A stretch of DNA of 64,000 nucleotides. It comes from Streptomyces sp. NRRL WC-3605. GTDB lineage: Bacteria > Actinomycetota > Actinomycetes > Streptomycetales > Streptomycetaceae. Under the pieces are notes generated by a model, which saw only the letters and a program-made list of their open reading frames with translations, was not told the origin of the DNA and made no database searches. Positions within the stretch are counted from its first letter, which is position 1. Each line of letters begins with the position of its first letter. The position numbers were made by a program, and so were the translations under genes. Location: the NCBI RefSeq assembly GCF_001509795.1, contig NZ_LLZN01000052.1:34041-98040 (forward strand). The letters are read 5' to 3'. This document shows positions 26,128-34,206 of the stretch, piece after piece.

Positions 26128-27138
26128 TCACCCGTCGCGCGGGTCCGCCCCGGCGAACTCGCCCATCCCCTCGGTGAAGGACACCTGCGGCTTCCAGCCG
26201 AGCTCGGCGCGCAGCCGCGCGGAGTCCGCCGTGATGTGCCGGACGTCCCCGAGCCGGTACTCCCCCGTCACCATCGGCTGGGGGCCGCCGTGGGCGGCCG
26301 CGAGGGCGTGGGCCATCTCGCCGACGGTGTGCGGCTCCCCGCTCCCGGTGTTGTACGCGGTCAGCACGCCCGGCGCCAGGTCCCCGCCGGTCGCCTCCAG
26401 CGCGGCCACGTTCGCGGCGGCCACGTCGCGCACATGGACGAAGTCCCGCCGCTGACGCCCGTCCTCGAAGACACGGGGCGCCTCCCCGCGCGCGAGGGAG
26501 GAGCGGAAGAAGGACGCGACCCCGGCGTACGGGGTGTCGCGGGGCATGCCCGGCCCGTAGACGTTGTGGTAGCGCAGCGACACCGCGGTGCCGCCGGTCG
26601 CGCGCGCCCAGGCGGCCGCCAGATGCTCCTGGGCCAGCTTGGTCGTCGCGTACACGTTGCGCGGGTCGGCCGGGGCGTCCTCTCCCACCAGCCCGGGGCT
26701 CAGGTCGGCGCCGCAGACCGGGCAGGGCGGCTCGAAGCGGCCCGCGTCCAGGGCGGCGACGGTGCGCGGGCCGGGCCGGACGACCCCGTGCCGGGCGCAG
26801 GTGTAGCGGCCCTCGCCGTACACGACCATCGACCCGGCCAGCACCAGCCGGCGCACCCCCGCCTCCGCCATCTCCGTGAGGAGCACGGCCGTGCCGAGGT
26901 CGTTGCGGGAGACGTATTCCGGGGCGTCCGAGAAGCCGGTGCCGAGGCCGACCATGGCCGCCTGGTGGCACACCGCGTCGACACCGGCGAGGGCGCGCCC
27001 TACGGCGCCGGGGTCGCGGACGTCGGCCGCTGGATCGGTGCGGACGTCGTACACGACGGGTTCGTGCCCGTGGGCGGCGAGCGCCCGGACGATGGGGGAC
27101 CCGATGAATCCGGCGCCGCCGGTGACCAGTACACGCAT
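26128..27138 (-). CDS. NAD-dependent sugar epimerase/dehydratase with zinc-site insert
   Basis: A 336-residue extended short-chain dehydrogenase: Rossmann TGGAGFIG at 6-13 and catalytic Y163/K167 in YATTK. Between strands an insert carries C114-x2-H117 and C139-x2-C142, a zinc-ribbon-like set also seen in some dTDP-rhamnose-type 4-epimerases. Likely substrate is an NDP-hexose. TAGCGT at 27145-27150 (minus strand) six bases before ATG 27138 indicates a leaderless transcript. It converges with the kinase gene at 26095 and lies between two two-component systems. Confidence 0.87.
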   Translation of the reverse strand: MRVLVTGGAGFIGSPIVRALAAHGHEPVVYDVRTDPAADVRDPGAVGRALAGVDAVCHQAAMVGLGTGFSDAPEYVSRNDLGTAVLLTEMAEAGVRRLVLAGSMVVYGEGRYTCARHGVVRPGPRTVAALDAGRFEPPCPVCGADLSPGLVGEDAPADPRNVYATTKLAQEHLAAAWARATGGTAVSLRYHNVYGPGMPRDTPYAGVASFFRSSLARGEAPRVFEDGRQRRDFVHVRDVAAANVAALEATGGDLAPGVLTAYNTGSGEPHTVGEMAHALAAAHGGPQPMVTGEYRLGDVRHITADSARLRAELGWKPQVSFTEGMGEFAGADPRDG

Positions 27139-27144
27139 GCGCCC

Positions 27145-27150
27145 ACGCTA
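27145..27150 (-). promoter_or_regulatory. Leaderless -10 box of epimerase gene
   Basis: TAGCGT (rc of 27145-27150), six bases, then ATG 27138. Confidence 0.5.
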
Positions 27151-27190
27151 GGGCGCCGCCGCTCCCCGGAGCCGTCACGCGGCCCTCATG

Positions 27191-28645
27191 TCATGGGTTC
27201 GTAAGAGCCGGGGCGGTCGTCGGGAGCGTCACCGTGAAGCGGGTCCTCCCCGGCTCCGCGGAGACGGTGATCCGGCCGCCGTGGGCCTCGACCAGGGACC
27301 GGGCGACGGCGAGCCCGAGTCCGCTGCCGCCGCGGTCGCGGCTGCGGGCCTTGTCGACGCGGTAGAAGCGGTCGAAGACGCGTGCGGCGTCGGCGGGTGG
27401 TATGCCGGGCCCGGCGTCGGTGACGGAGACCTGTGCGGTGCCGTCCGCGACGGACACGGCGACCGACACCGGGGTGCCGGGCGGGGTGTGGACGGCCGCG
27501 TTGGTGAGGAGGTTGTCCAGGACCTGACGGATGCGCTGCGGGTCCAGGCGCAGCGGCACCGGGCCGGGGCCGGGGACGACCGTGAGCGGGTGGCCGGGGC
27601 GGGTGGCCCGGAAGGCGTCCGCCGCCTGTCCGACCAGGTCCACCAGGTCGGCCTCCACCGGGCGCAGGGGCGTCTCCACGTCGGCGGCGTCGAGCCGGGC
27701 GAGCAGCAGCAGGTCGTCGAGGAGGACGCCCATCCGGGCGGCCTCGGCGCGCAGCCGCGCGAGATGCCGCTCACGCTCCTCGGGGGCGTTGGCGGCGGCG
27801 TACTGGAACAGGTCGGCGTAGCCGCGCACCGACATCAGGGGGGTGCGCAGTTCGTGCGAGGCGTCGGCGACGAACCGACGCAGCCGCCTCTCCGCCTCCG
27901 CCCGTACGGCCAGCGAGTCGTCGATGTGCTCCAGCATCATGTTGAACGCGGTGCGCAGTTCCTCCACCTCGGGTCCGCCGCCGCGCCGGTCGTGCCGCAC
28001 CGGCAGCCGCGCGGAGTCGGTCAGGTCGTGCGAGGTGATGTCCCGCGCGGTGTGCGCCATGTCGCCGAGCGGTTTCAGTCCGCGTCGCAGCATGCCCCGG
28101 CCGAGGGCCACCAGGGCGGCCAGCGCCAGCCCGAAGGTGACGGCCTGAAGGGTGATCAGCCGGCCGACGGTGTCCTCGATGCCGTCCAGGGGCGCGGCGC
28201 TGACCAGGACCACACCGGGCTCGACCTCGCAGGCCCGCAGCCGGTACTCGCCCTCGCCCCGCAGGCGCGCGGTGCGCAGCACCTCCCGGTGTGCGCCGGC
28301 CTGCGCGCGGGCCAGCGCGGTGAAGTCGCCCACGTCCTCGGGGAGATCGGCGGGGTCCTCGGGGGTGCGCAGCACGGCCCTGCCGTCCGTCACGTCGTAC
28401 ACGGCGTAGAACCAGCTGTAGTACTTCTTGCCGTCGAGCGTGCCGTGGTCGGCGAGGGACTTGGACTGGGCGATCTGCCCGTGCGCCAGCTGGGTGTCGA
28501 GCTGCGCGGCCAGATAGTCGCGCATGTACGTGGTCAGCGCGGTGCCGACCACCGCGAACACCGTCAGCGACAGCACGGCGAGGCCGAGCGCCAGCCGGGT
28601 CCCGAGGCGCATCGCGCGGTAGGCCCGGCGCAGCCGCGCGATCAC
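27191..28645 (-). CDS. Sensor histidine kinase (second system)
   Basis: A 484-residue classical kinase: membrane helix about 18-40, extracellular sensor with KKYYSWFYAVYDVTDG, second helix about 165-190, HAMP, H264 in VADASHELRTPLMS, N-box DNLLTNAAVHTP, G1 VTDAGPGIPPADA, G2 GGSGLGLAVARSLVEAHGG. Resembles the TrcS/TcrY type. Its start overlaps the regulator stop (ATGA). Unlike the kinase at 24983 it has a real extracellular domain of about 120 residues, so the two systems read different signals. Confidence 0.93.
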   Translation of the reverse strand: MIARLRRAYRAMRLGTRLALGLAVLSLTVFAVVGTALTTYMRDYLAAQLDTQLAHGQIAQSKSLADHGTLDGKKYYSWFYAVYDVTDGRAVLRTPEDPADLPEDVGDFTALARAQAGAHREVLRTARLRGEGEYRLRACEVEPGVVLVSAAPLDGIEDTVGRLITLQAVTFGLALAALVALGRGMLRRGLKPLGDMAHTARDITSHDLTDSARLPVRHDRRGGGPEVEELRTAFNMMLEHIDDSLAVRAEAERRLRRFVADASHELRTPLMSVRGYADLFQYAAANAPEERERHLARLRAEAARMGVLLDDLLLLARLDAADVETPLRPVEADLVDLVGQAADAFRATRPGHPLTVVPGPGPVPLRLDPQRIRQVLDNLLTNAAVHTPPGTPVSVAVSVADGTAQVSVTDAGPGIPPADAARVFDRFYRVDKARSRDRGGSGLGLAVARSLVEAHGGRITVSAEPGRTRFTVTLPTTAPALTNP

Positions 28646-29331
28646 GCCGGCGCCTCCCGGACGACGTAGCCGAAGCCGCGCACGGTGTGGATCAGCGGAG
28701 CGCCGGTGTCGTCCAGCTTGCGGCGCAGCCGGCTGACGACGAGTTCGACGACGTTGGAGCGGCCGCCGAAGCCGTACTCCCAGACGTGGTCGAGGATCTG
28801 GGCCTTGGTGAGCACGGCCGGCGACCTGCGCATCAGATAGCGCAGCACCTCGTACTCGGTCGGGGTGAGGGTGAGCAGCCGGTCGCCGCGCCGGACCTCG
28901 CGGGTGTCCTCGTCCATCGTCAGGTCGGCGACCCGGAGCACGGAACGCCGGAAGCCGGGGCCCGTGCTGCGCCGCAGCACGGTGCGCAGCCGCGCCATCA
29001 GCTCCTCGACGGCGAACGGTTTGACGAGGTAGTCGTCGCCGCCGCGGGTGAGTCCGGCGACCCGGTCGGCGACGCCGTCGCGGGCGGTCAGGAACACCAC
29101 GGGCACCATCCGCCCGCCCGCCCGCAGCCGGTCCAGGACCCCGAAGCCGTCGACGTCGGGCAGCATCAGGTCGAGCACCACGATGTCCGGGTGGAACTCG
29201 GCGGCCCTGCGCAGCGCCTCCGCACCGGAGTTGGCGGTGACCGCCTCCCAGCCCTCGTAGCGGGCGACGGTCGCGACGAGGTCGGCGATGGGCGGATCGT
29301 CGTCCACGACGAGCAGGCGTACGTTCTCCAC
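28642..29331 (-). CDS. OmpR-family response regulator (second system)
   Basis: A 229-residue regulator: acidic pocket VVDDDPP, D54 in IVVLDLMLPDVDGFG, K in YLVKPFAVEELMARL, and a winged helix with LTPTEYEVLRYLMRRSPAVL and VVSRLRRKLDDTGAPLI. GTG 29331 begins the conserved N terminus and has CACTAT six bases upstream (leaderless pattern); GTG 29361 would add ten unconserved residues. Overlaps the kinase gene by four bases. Confidence 0.92.
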   Translation of the reverse strand: MENVRLLVVDDDPPIADLVATVARYEGWEAVTANSGAEALRRAAEFHPDIVVLDLMLPDVDGFGVLDRLRAGGRMVPVVFLTARDGVADRVAGLTRGGDDYLVKPFAVEELMARLRTVLRRSTGPGFRRSVLRVADLTMDEDTREVRRGDRLLTLTPTEYEVLRYLMRRSPAVLTKAQILDHVWEYGFGGRSNVVELVVSRLRRKLDDTGAPLIHTVRGFGYVVREAPA

Positions 29332-29412
29332 CCTTTCATAGTGCGGCACTTGGTGCGCCACGCCGAGGGGCGGGTGCGCCGCGGGGCCGGATCGACAGGT
29401 GGCCGACAGCTT

Positions 29413-29871
29413 TCACGCGCCGGGCGGCTCCTCCGCGCGCGGCCGGTGGTGACGCAGGGCGTACACCGCCGCCGAACCTCCGCACAGCACGGCCGTGATC
29501 AGGAGCCAGCGGGCGAGGAAGCCGTCCGGGGACAGGCCCGTGGCACGCGCGTAACGGTCCGCGACCCGGCCGGTGATCAGCGGGAACCACACCAGCAGGA
29601 GCAGCAGCGACAGCGCTGCGGGCACCCGGACGTACATCGTGCGGTCGCGGTGCCCGGAGCGTTCCATGCCCCGCAGCAGCGCCCGGTCCGCCGCCCCGTA
29701 CAGCGGCACGAGGACGAGGTCGTGGAGGACGGCCGCGCCCACGAACCACAGCGCGACCGCGAACGGGTCCTCCTCGAGCAGCCGCACGCCCGCGTACGCC
29801 GTGAGCGCGAAGGAGCAGGCGAGCAGGAGCAGGTGCAGGGGGCTGCCGAGGGGCGGGCGTCGCCGGCGCAT
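29413..29871 (-). CDS. Small polytopic membrane protein
   Basis: A 152-residue protein with four hydrophobic helices (starting LHLLLLACSFALTAYAGV), basic N terminus (MRRRRPP) and a charged C terminus. I do not recognise the family. ATG 29871 overlaps the stop of the molybdopterin oxidoreductase gene (TGATG), so it is co-translated and may be an accessory membrane subunit of that enzyme. Ends 81 bases before the response-regulator start. Confidence 0.8.
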   Translation of the reverse strand: MRRRRPPLGSPLHLLLLACSFALTAYAGVRLLEEDPFAVALWFVGAAVLHDLVLVPLYGAADRALLRGMERSGHRDRTMYVRVPAALSLLLLLVWFPLITGRVADRYARATGLSPDGFLARWLLITAVLCGGSAAVYALRHHRPRAEEPPGA

Positions 29872-31097
29872 CACAGGTCCTCGAAGGTCAGCCGTGCCAC
29901 CCACTTGGTGTTCAGCACACCGGGCGCGGCGGGCACGACGACCCGGGCCGGATACCCGTGGTCGAGGGTGAGCTCGGCGCCGTTGACGGCGAGGGCGAGC
30001 AGGCTGCGCGGGTCGGCGACCTGGTCGGCGCGCAGGGCCGCCCGCCGGAAGGCCCCGTGCCGCTGGAGGGACTCGACGAGGACGTCGGGCGGGGCTCCCT
30101 CGTCACCGGCGAGCGACGCCAGGTCCCGCAGCCGCACCCCGCGCCATCGCTGGTCGGAGGTGGACCAGCCCTCCACGCAGGCGATCGGCAGGGCCGCTTC
30201 GTGCTGCGGCAGGGCGAGCAGGTCGGCGCGGGAGAGGCGGACGGTGCGGCCGGCGCGGCCCGTCACCACGAGCCGCCACGCCTCATCGGACGTCTCGGCC
30301 GCGCTGATCCCGGCGTACCGGGCCGTCTTGTTGATCTGGAAGGCGCCCGGTCCGCTGCCCGGTTCGGCGCCGCCGTGCGGGGCGAGCAGGGCGGTCCGGC
30401 GCGGCACCCCGTCGAAGTTCTGCCCCACCGTGGTGGCGAACAGCAACGCGGAGCCACCCCCGACGAAGGCGAGGGCGCCGCGCCGTGAGACGGTCGGCTC
30501 GGCGGGCTCCGGCGCCACCAGCCCGTCCGGCTCCTCCCGCAGCTCCCGCAGACCGCGCCATGCCGCGGGCGCCCTGAGCAGCACATGGACGACGAACGCG
30601 GAGAAGAAGACCCACGCCCCGTAGAAGTGCAGCGGGTAGAAGGACCCCGGGAAGACGTAGTCCAGCTGGATGTTCAGCACGCCCGTCACGAACTCGAACA
30701 GCACCCCGCCGACCAGGAACAGCAGCGAGAGGCGCTCCAGCGCGTGGGCGACGGACCGGGCGGGGGGCAGCCGGAACAGCAGGGGGACGACCGACCACAG
30801 CTTGGCCAGCAGCACCGGGATCAGGGTGATGCCGAGGGTGACGTGGACGCCCTGGGTGAGCCGGTACAGCCAGCGCGGCCCGGTCGGCCACGGGAAGAGG
30901 TAGAAGCCGAGGAGGCCCTTGCCGGGGGTCTTGTCGTTCACCGGCGACAGGCCGGGGTTGTAGGCGGCGTACGACAGCAGGCCGGTCACGAACAGCACCG
31001 TGATCCCGCCGAGCAGGACGACGCCGAGCACGGACGTCAGCCAGGGTCCGCGCAGCGGACTGCGCCAGTACGAGGGGGCGAAGGGGGACCGTGCCAT
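29871..31097 (-). CDS. Molybdopterin-dependent oxidoreductase fused to a membrane domain
   Basis: A 408-residue fusion. Residues about 15-210 hold four or five membrane helices with several histidines (LTQGVHVTLGITLIP; YPLHFYGAWVFFSAFVVHVL), as in cytochrome-b-like haem-binding domains. After SRRGALAFVGGG comes an extracytoplasmic sulfite-oxidase-type Mo domain with the cofactor cysteine C307 in IACVEGWST and the signature HGYPARVVVP. Related proteins occur without the dimerisation domain of sulfite oxidase. Electrons probably pass between membrane quinones and an external substrate, possibly methionine sulfoxide or a sulfur compound (inference). TACGGT six bases before ATG 31097 marks a leaderless start, divergent from the GT-C gene. 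Confidence 0.87.
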   Translation of the reverse strand: MARSPFAPSYWRSPLRGPWLTSVLGVVLLGGITVLFVTGLLSYAAYNPGLSPVNDKTPGKGLLGFYLFPWPTGPRWLYRLTQGVHVTLGITLIPVLLAKLWSVVPLLFRLPPARSVAHALERLSLLFLVGGVLFEFVTGVLNIQLDYVFPGSFYPLHFYGAWVFFSAFVVHVLLRAPAAWRGLRELREEPDGLVAPEPAEPTVSRRGALAFVGGGSALLFATTVGQNFDGVPRRTALLAPHGGAEPGSGPGAFQINKTARYAGISAAETSDEAWRLVVTGRAGRTVRLSRADLLALPQHEAALPIACVEGWSTSDQRWRGVRLRDLASLAGDEGAPPDVLVESLQRHGAFRRAALRADQVADPRSLLALAVNGAELTLDHGYPARVVVPAAPGVLNTKWVARLTFEDL

Positions 31098-31103
31098 GTG
31101 CCG

Positions 31104-31204
31104 ACCGTAGGCGGCGCCGGCCGCGCGGGGCGTGAGGCGAACCATGACGGAACGCTGACGTCCCCGCTTGTCACACGGGGGGCGGACCCCGGACGTCCTA
31201 GCGT
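31104..31204. promoter_or_regulatory. Paired leaderless promoters, oxidoreductase / GT-C
   Basis: TACGGT on the minus strand (rc 31104-31109) is six bases from ATG 31097; TAGCGT on the plus strand (31199-31204) is six bases from GTG 31211. Both genes lack a ribosome site. Confidence 0.5.
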
Positions 31205-31210
31205 GCTGAC

Positions 31211-32584
31211 GTGACCCCTGATCTGCTGCCCGAGACCCCCGGCACCCGCCCGGCCGGCCGCCCCGGCGAGCGCCGCGCGCCGCGCCGCGACCTGTACGCG
31301 GCCGGCGCCGCCGTCCTCCTGTTCGCGGTGGCGGCGGTCGCCGGGACCGTCGTGGAGCACCGTGACGCCACCCTGCACGTCAAATGGCCGCCGCTGCTCG
31401 CGACCTGGCATCCGCACGCCGGTCCGGGCACCCCGGCCGCACTCCTCGTCGCGGTCGCCGTGGTGGCGTACGGGCCGGCCCTGGCCACCCGGCTGCCCTG
31501 GCGCCGGCTGCTCGCCGCCGTGTGGGGGGCCGCCCTGGCCTGGACCTGGTCGCTGGCGCTGGTCGACGGCTGGCAGCGGGGGGTCGCCGGCCGGCTGACG
31601 ACACGGCACGAGTACCTCCGGGCCGTGGGCAGCTTCCAGGACATCCCGGCCACCTTGCGTGACTTCACCGGGCACATCCTGCTGGGCACACCGGACCACT
31701 GGCCCGCGCATGTCGCCGGGCACCCGCCGGCGGCCACGCTCACGTTCGTGTTCCTGGACCGGGCCGGTCTGGGCGGCGGGGCGTGGGCGGGGGCCTGGTG
31801 CATCACCCTCGGCACCACGGCGGCGGTCGCCGTCCTCGTCGCCGTCCGGGCGCTCGCCTCCGAGCGGCACGCCCGGCGCGCGGCCCCGTTCCTCGTCCTG
31901 GTGCCGGGCGCGGTGTGGCTGGGCACGTCGGCCGACGCGTACTTCGCGGCGGTCGCGGCGTGGGCGCTGGCGTTCCTCGCGCTGGCGGTGACCGGGCACC
32001 GGACCCGCCCGGCGGGCCTGGCCGCGGGGCTCCTGGCCGGCCTCGCCGTCTATCTGTCGTACGGGCTGACACTGCTCGTGGTGATCGGTGCGGCCGTGCT
32101 GTGGCTGGGGCCGGCACGGCTCCGGGCGCTGCCGTTCGTCCTGGCGGGGTGCGCCGTGGTGCCGCTGGTGTTCACGGCGTTCGGCTTCTACTGGTGGGAC
32201 GCGTACGACCTGCTGGTCACCCGCTACTACCAGGGCGTCGGCGGCGAGCGGCCGCAGGTGTACTGGGTGTGGGCCAACCTGGCCTGCCTGGTGGCGGTGG
32301 TGGGAGTGGCGACGGTGGCGGGCCTGCGCCGGGCCGGGGGCTTCCTCGTACGCCGGGAACGCACCGCCGACGCCCGTCTCGCGGTCCTCGTCCTCGCCGC
32401 GCTGGCCGCGCTGCTCGTCGCCGACCTGTCCGGGATGAGCAAGGCGGAGACGGAGCGGATCTGGCTGCCGTTCGCCCTGTGGCTGCTGCCCGCGACGGCG
32501 TTCCTGACCGGGGCCCGGGGCTGGCTGGCGGCCCAGGCGCTGCTGGCGCTGCTTGTCAACCATCTGCTGCTGACGGGCTGGTGA
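31211..32584 (+). CDS. GT-C-like polytopic membrane protein (putative mannosyltransferase)
   Basis: A 457-residue membrane protein with about 11 helices. Aromatic and charged loops such as TRHEYLRAVGSFQDIP and GHPPAATLTFVFLDRAG resemble actinobacterial polyprenyl-phosphate-dependent GT-C transferases, though a clear DE/DD motif in the first loop is not obvious; VEHRDATLHVKWPPLL is the candidate loop. A possible substrate is a lipid-linked sugar made by the GT2 at 23411-24139. Leaderless GTG 31211. A hairpin terminator follows at once. Confidence 0.72.
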   Translation: MTPDLLPETPGTRPAGRPGERRAPRRDLYAAGAAVLLFAVAAVAGTVVEHRDATLHVKWPPLLATWHPHAGPGTPAALLVAVAVVAYGPALATRLPWRRLLAAVWGAALAWTWSLALVDGWQRGVAGRLTTRHEYLRAVGSFQDIPATLRDFTGHILLGTPDHWPAHVAGHPPAATLTFVFLDRAGLGGGAWAGAWCITLGTTAAVAVLVAVRALASERHARRAAPFLVLVPGAVWLGTSADAYFAAVAAWALAFLALAVTGHRTRPAGLAAGLLAGLAVYLSYGLTLLVVIGAAVLWLGPARLRALPFVLAGCAVVPLVFTAFGFYWWDAYDLLVTRYYQGVGGERPQVYWVWANLACLVAVVGVATVAGLRRAGGFLVRRERTADARLAVLVLAALAALLVADLSGMSKAETERIWLPFALWLLPATAFLTGARGWLAAQALLALLVNHLLLTGW

Positions 32585-32585
32585 G

Positions 32586-32615
32586 ACGGCCCCGGCACGG
32601 CGGGCAGGGGGCCGT
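32586..32615 (+). terminator. Terminator after GT-C gene
   Basis: Perfect 8-bp inverted repeat (32586-32593 with 32608-32615), one base after the stop codon. Confidence 0.55.
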
Positions 32616-32722
32616 GTGACGCACGTCGCACAGCGGATCGTAAGTTTTTCCCGCAGCGGTGATTGTTCTCGCCGTCCCGTCCGTACCTCTGGGGGTACGA
32701 GCCGTTCACGTCTGGAGGCACG

Positions 32723-33478
32723 ATGCCCGTCTCGCGCCGCATGGTTGGCACCGTCTTTGTGGGAGGCGCCCTGGTCCTGACCCTCTCCGCCCTCGCCTAC
32801 CCCGCCATGCTGGGTGTGCAGACCACCTCCGCCAGCCAGGACCGCATCATCGCCAACACGCAGTGGGGGCCGCTGACCGAGGCGGACCGTGACTTCGTGG
32901 TCAAGGTGCGGGCGGCGGGGCTCTGGGAGCACCCCCTGGGCATGATGGCGATGCAGCGGGGCACCACACCGGCGATGAAGGAGGCCGGCAAGCACCTGGT
33001 GGTCGGTCACGCCCGCCTCGACCTGGCCTGCCGCAAGATCGCTTCGCAGATGAACATCACGCTGCCGAACCAGGCGAGCCCTCAGCAGCAGCAGTTCGTC
33101 GCGACGGTGGACTCCAAGCAGGGCAAGGAGTTCGACGCGACGGGCGTGGCGATCATGCGGGTGACCCACGGTCAGATCTTCCCGGTCATCGCGAAGATCC
33201 GGGCGAACACGCAGAACACCATGGTGCGCCAGCTGGCCGACCTCGCGAACGACACCGTGCTCGACCACATCACGGTCCTGGAGAAGACCGGGCTGGTCAA
33301 CTTCGACCAGAACAACTTCCAGCAGACCACGCCCCCGAAGCTCCCCAAGGACCAGTTGACCCCGCCCCCGCCGCAGCCGGGCGCGCCGGTCCTCACGCTC
33401 AGCATCCCCAAGGGCCTGGGCCTGGAGAACCTGGACACCAAGTCCCCCGCGGCGCTGCCCAGCGCGGACGTCAAGTGA
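32723..33478 (+). CDS. DUF4142 secreted protein
   Basis: A 251-residue protein with an N-terminal hydrophobic segment (about 8-28) and a helical DUF4142 domain (LTEADRDFVVKVRAAGLWEH; KHLVVGHARLDLACRK; LADLANDTVLDHITVLEKTG). The C-terminal 55 residues are Pro-rich. ATG 32723 has TGGAGG four bases upstream. DUF4142 proteins are ferritin-like-fold exported proteins of unknown function. A paralogue lies at 51516-52325 with the same layout. Convergent with the Rv1733c-like gene across a strong hairpin. Confidence 0.87.
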   Translation: MPVSRRMVGTVFVGGALVLTLSALAYPAMLGVQTTSASQDRIIANTQWGPLTEADRDFVVKVRAAGLWEHPLGMMAMQRGTTPAMKEAGKHLVVGHARLDLACRKIASQMNITLPNQASPQQQQFVATVDSKQGKEFDATGVAIMRVTHGQIFPVIAKIRANTQNTMVRQLADLANDTVLDHITVLEKTGLVNFDQNNFQQTTPPKLPKDQLTPPPPQPGAPVLTLSIPKGLGLENLDTKSPAALPSADVK

Positions 33479-33481
33479 CCC

Positions 33482-33506
33482 GGTGCCCCCGCCCGGCGGG
33501 GGCACC
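33482..33506. terminator. Bidirectional terminator
   Basis: GGTGCCCCC (33482-33490) pairs perfectly with GGGGGCACC (33498-33506) around a 7-base loop, between convergent stops 33478 and 33512. Confidence 0.75.
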
Positions 33507-33511
33507 ACCGC

Positions 33512-34093
33512 TCAGCCGGTCTTCCAGCCCCAGGGCGTGTCCAGCCGCTCCCACTCCGCGGCCCACTCCTCCAGGCGCCGCCGCTCCATCACCAGGCGCA
33601 CCACCCAGCCGGCGCCCAGGACGAGACCGGCCGCGCCCCCGCCGGCGAGCAGGCCACCGGAGACGGCGTGCAGCGTCGTCTCGGCCCCGGACAGCGGCTC
33701 GTTGACGACGCGGCCCTGCCGGTCGGTCCACACGTCCACCTTGCCGCCGGCCTTCGCCTTCGGCGGGACCCGTGCCTCGTCGGTGCGGGTCCTGCCGTCC
33801 GGGTCGGTCCAGCGGACCGGGGCCCACACCAGGTGGTCGGCGGTCACGCGGGCGGGCCCCGGCTCCTCGGCGTCCCGCACCAGGACGGCGGTCACCTGAC
33901 GGGTCTCGGCGCGGACGCGCTCGGCGGAGCCGACGACGGCGTCCGCCGCCCAGAGGCCGGCGAAGACGCCGCCCAGCACCGCGAGCAGCCAGGCGCACAG
34001 GACGACCCACGCCTCGACGACATCGCTGCGGCGCTTCAGCGGATTGCGCCGCCACCGCCACAGCCGTACCTTCGTGCACTCGGACGCCGCCAT
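33512..34093 (-). CDS. Rv1733c-like membrane protein
   Basis: A 193-residue protein of the actinobacterial Rv1733c family: basic N terminus with VRLWRWRRNPLKRRSD, a membrane helix (VVLCAWLLAVLGGVFAGLWA), an external domain with VRWTDPDGRTRTDEARVP and VDVWTDRQGRV, then a second helix and a charged C terminus (EEWAAEWERLDTPWGWKTG). ATG 34093 has a GGGGG run seven bases upstream. Mycobacterial Rv1733c is known as a dormancy-associated antigen; biochemical function is unknown. Confidence 0.85.
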   Translation of the reverse strand: MAASECTKVRLWRWRRNPLKRRSDVVEAWVVLCAWLLAVLGGVFAGLWAADAVVGSAERVRAETRQVTAVLVRDAEEPGPARVTADHLVWAPVRWTDPDGRTRTDEARVPPKAKAGGKVDVWTDRQGRVVNEPLSGAETTLHAVSGGLLAGGGAAGLVLGAGWVVRLVMERRRLEEWAAEWERLDTPWGWKTG

Positions 34094-34206
34094 GCCGACA
34101 CCCCCTTGAGCACCGACAGCACCCCTCCAGTGTGCGCCCATTCGAGGGGCTCCGCATGTACCCGAACGGCCCTGGCCGGCGCCCGGCGGGGGGCCGTTCG
34201 GGGCAG

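Noticed and set aside
31037..33508. Long minus-strand frame opposite the GT-C and DUF4142 genes
   Set aside because: Gln/Arg/Gly-rich mirror translation; both plus-strand genes have clear membrane segments, starts and terminators.
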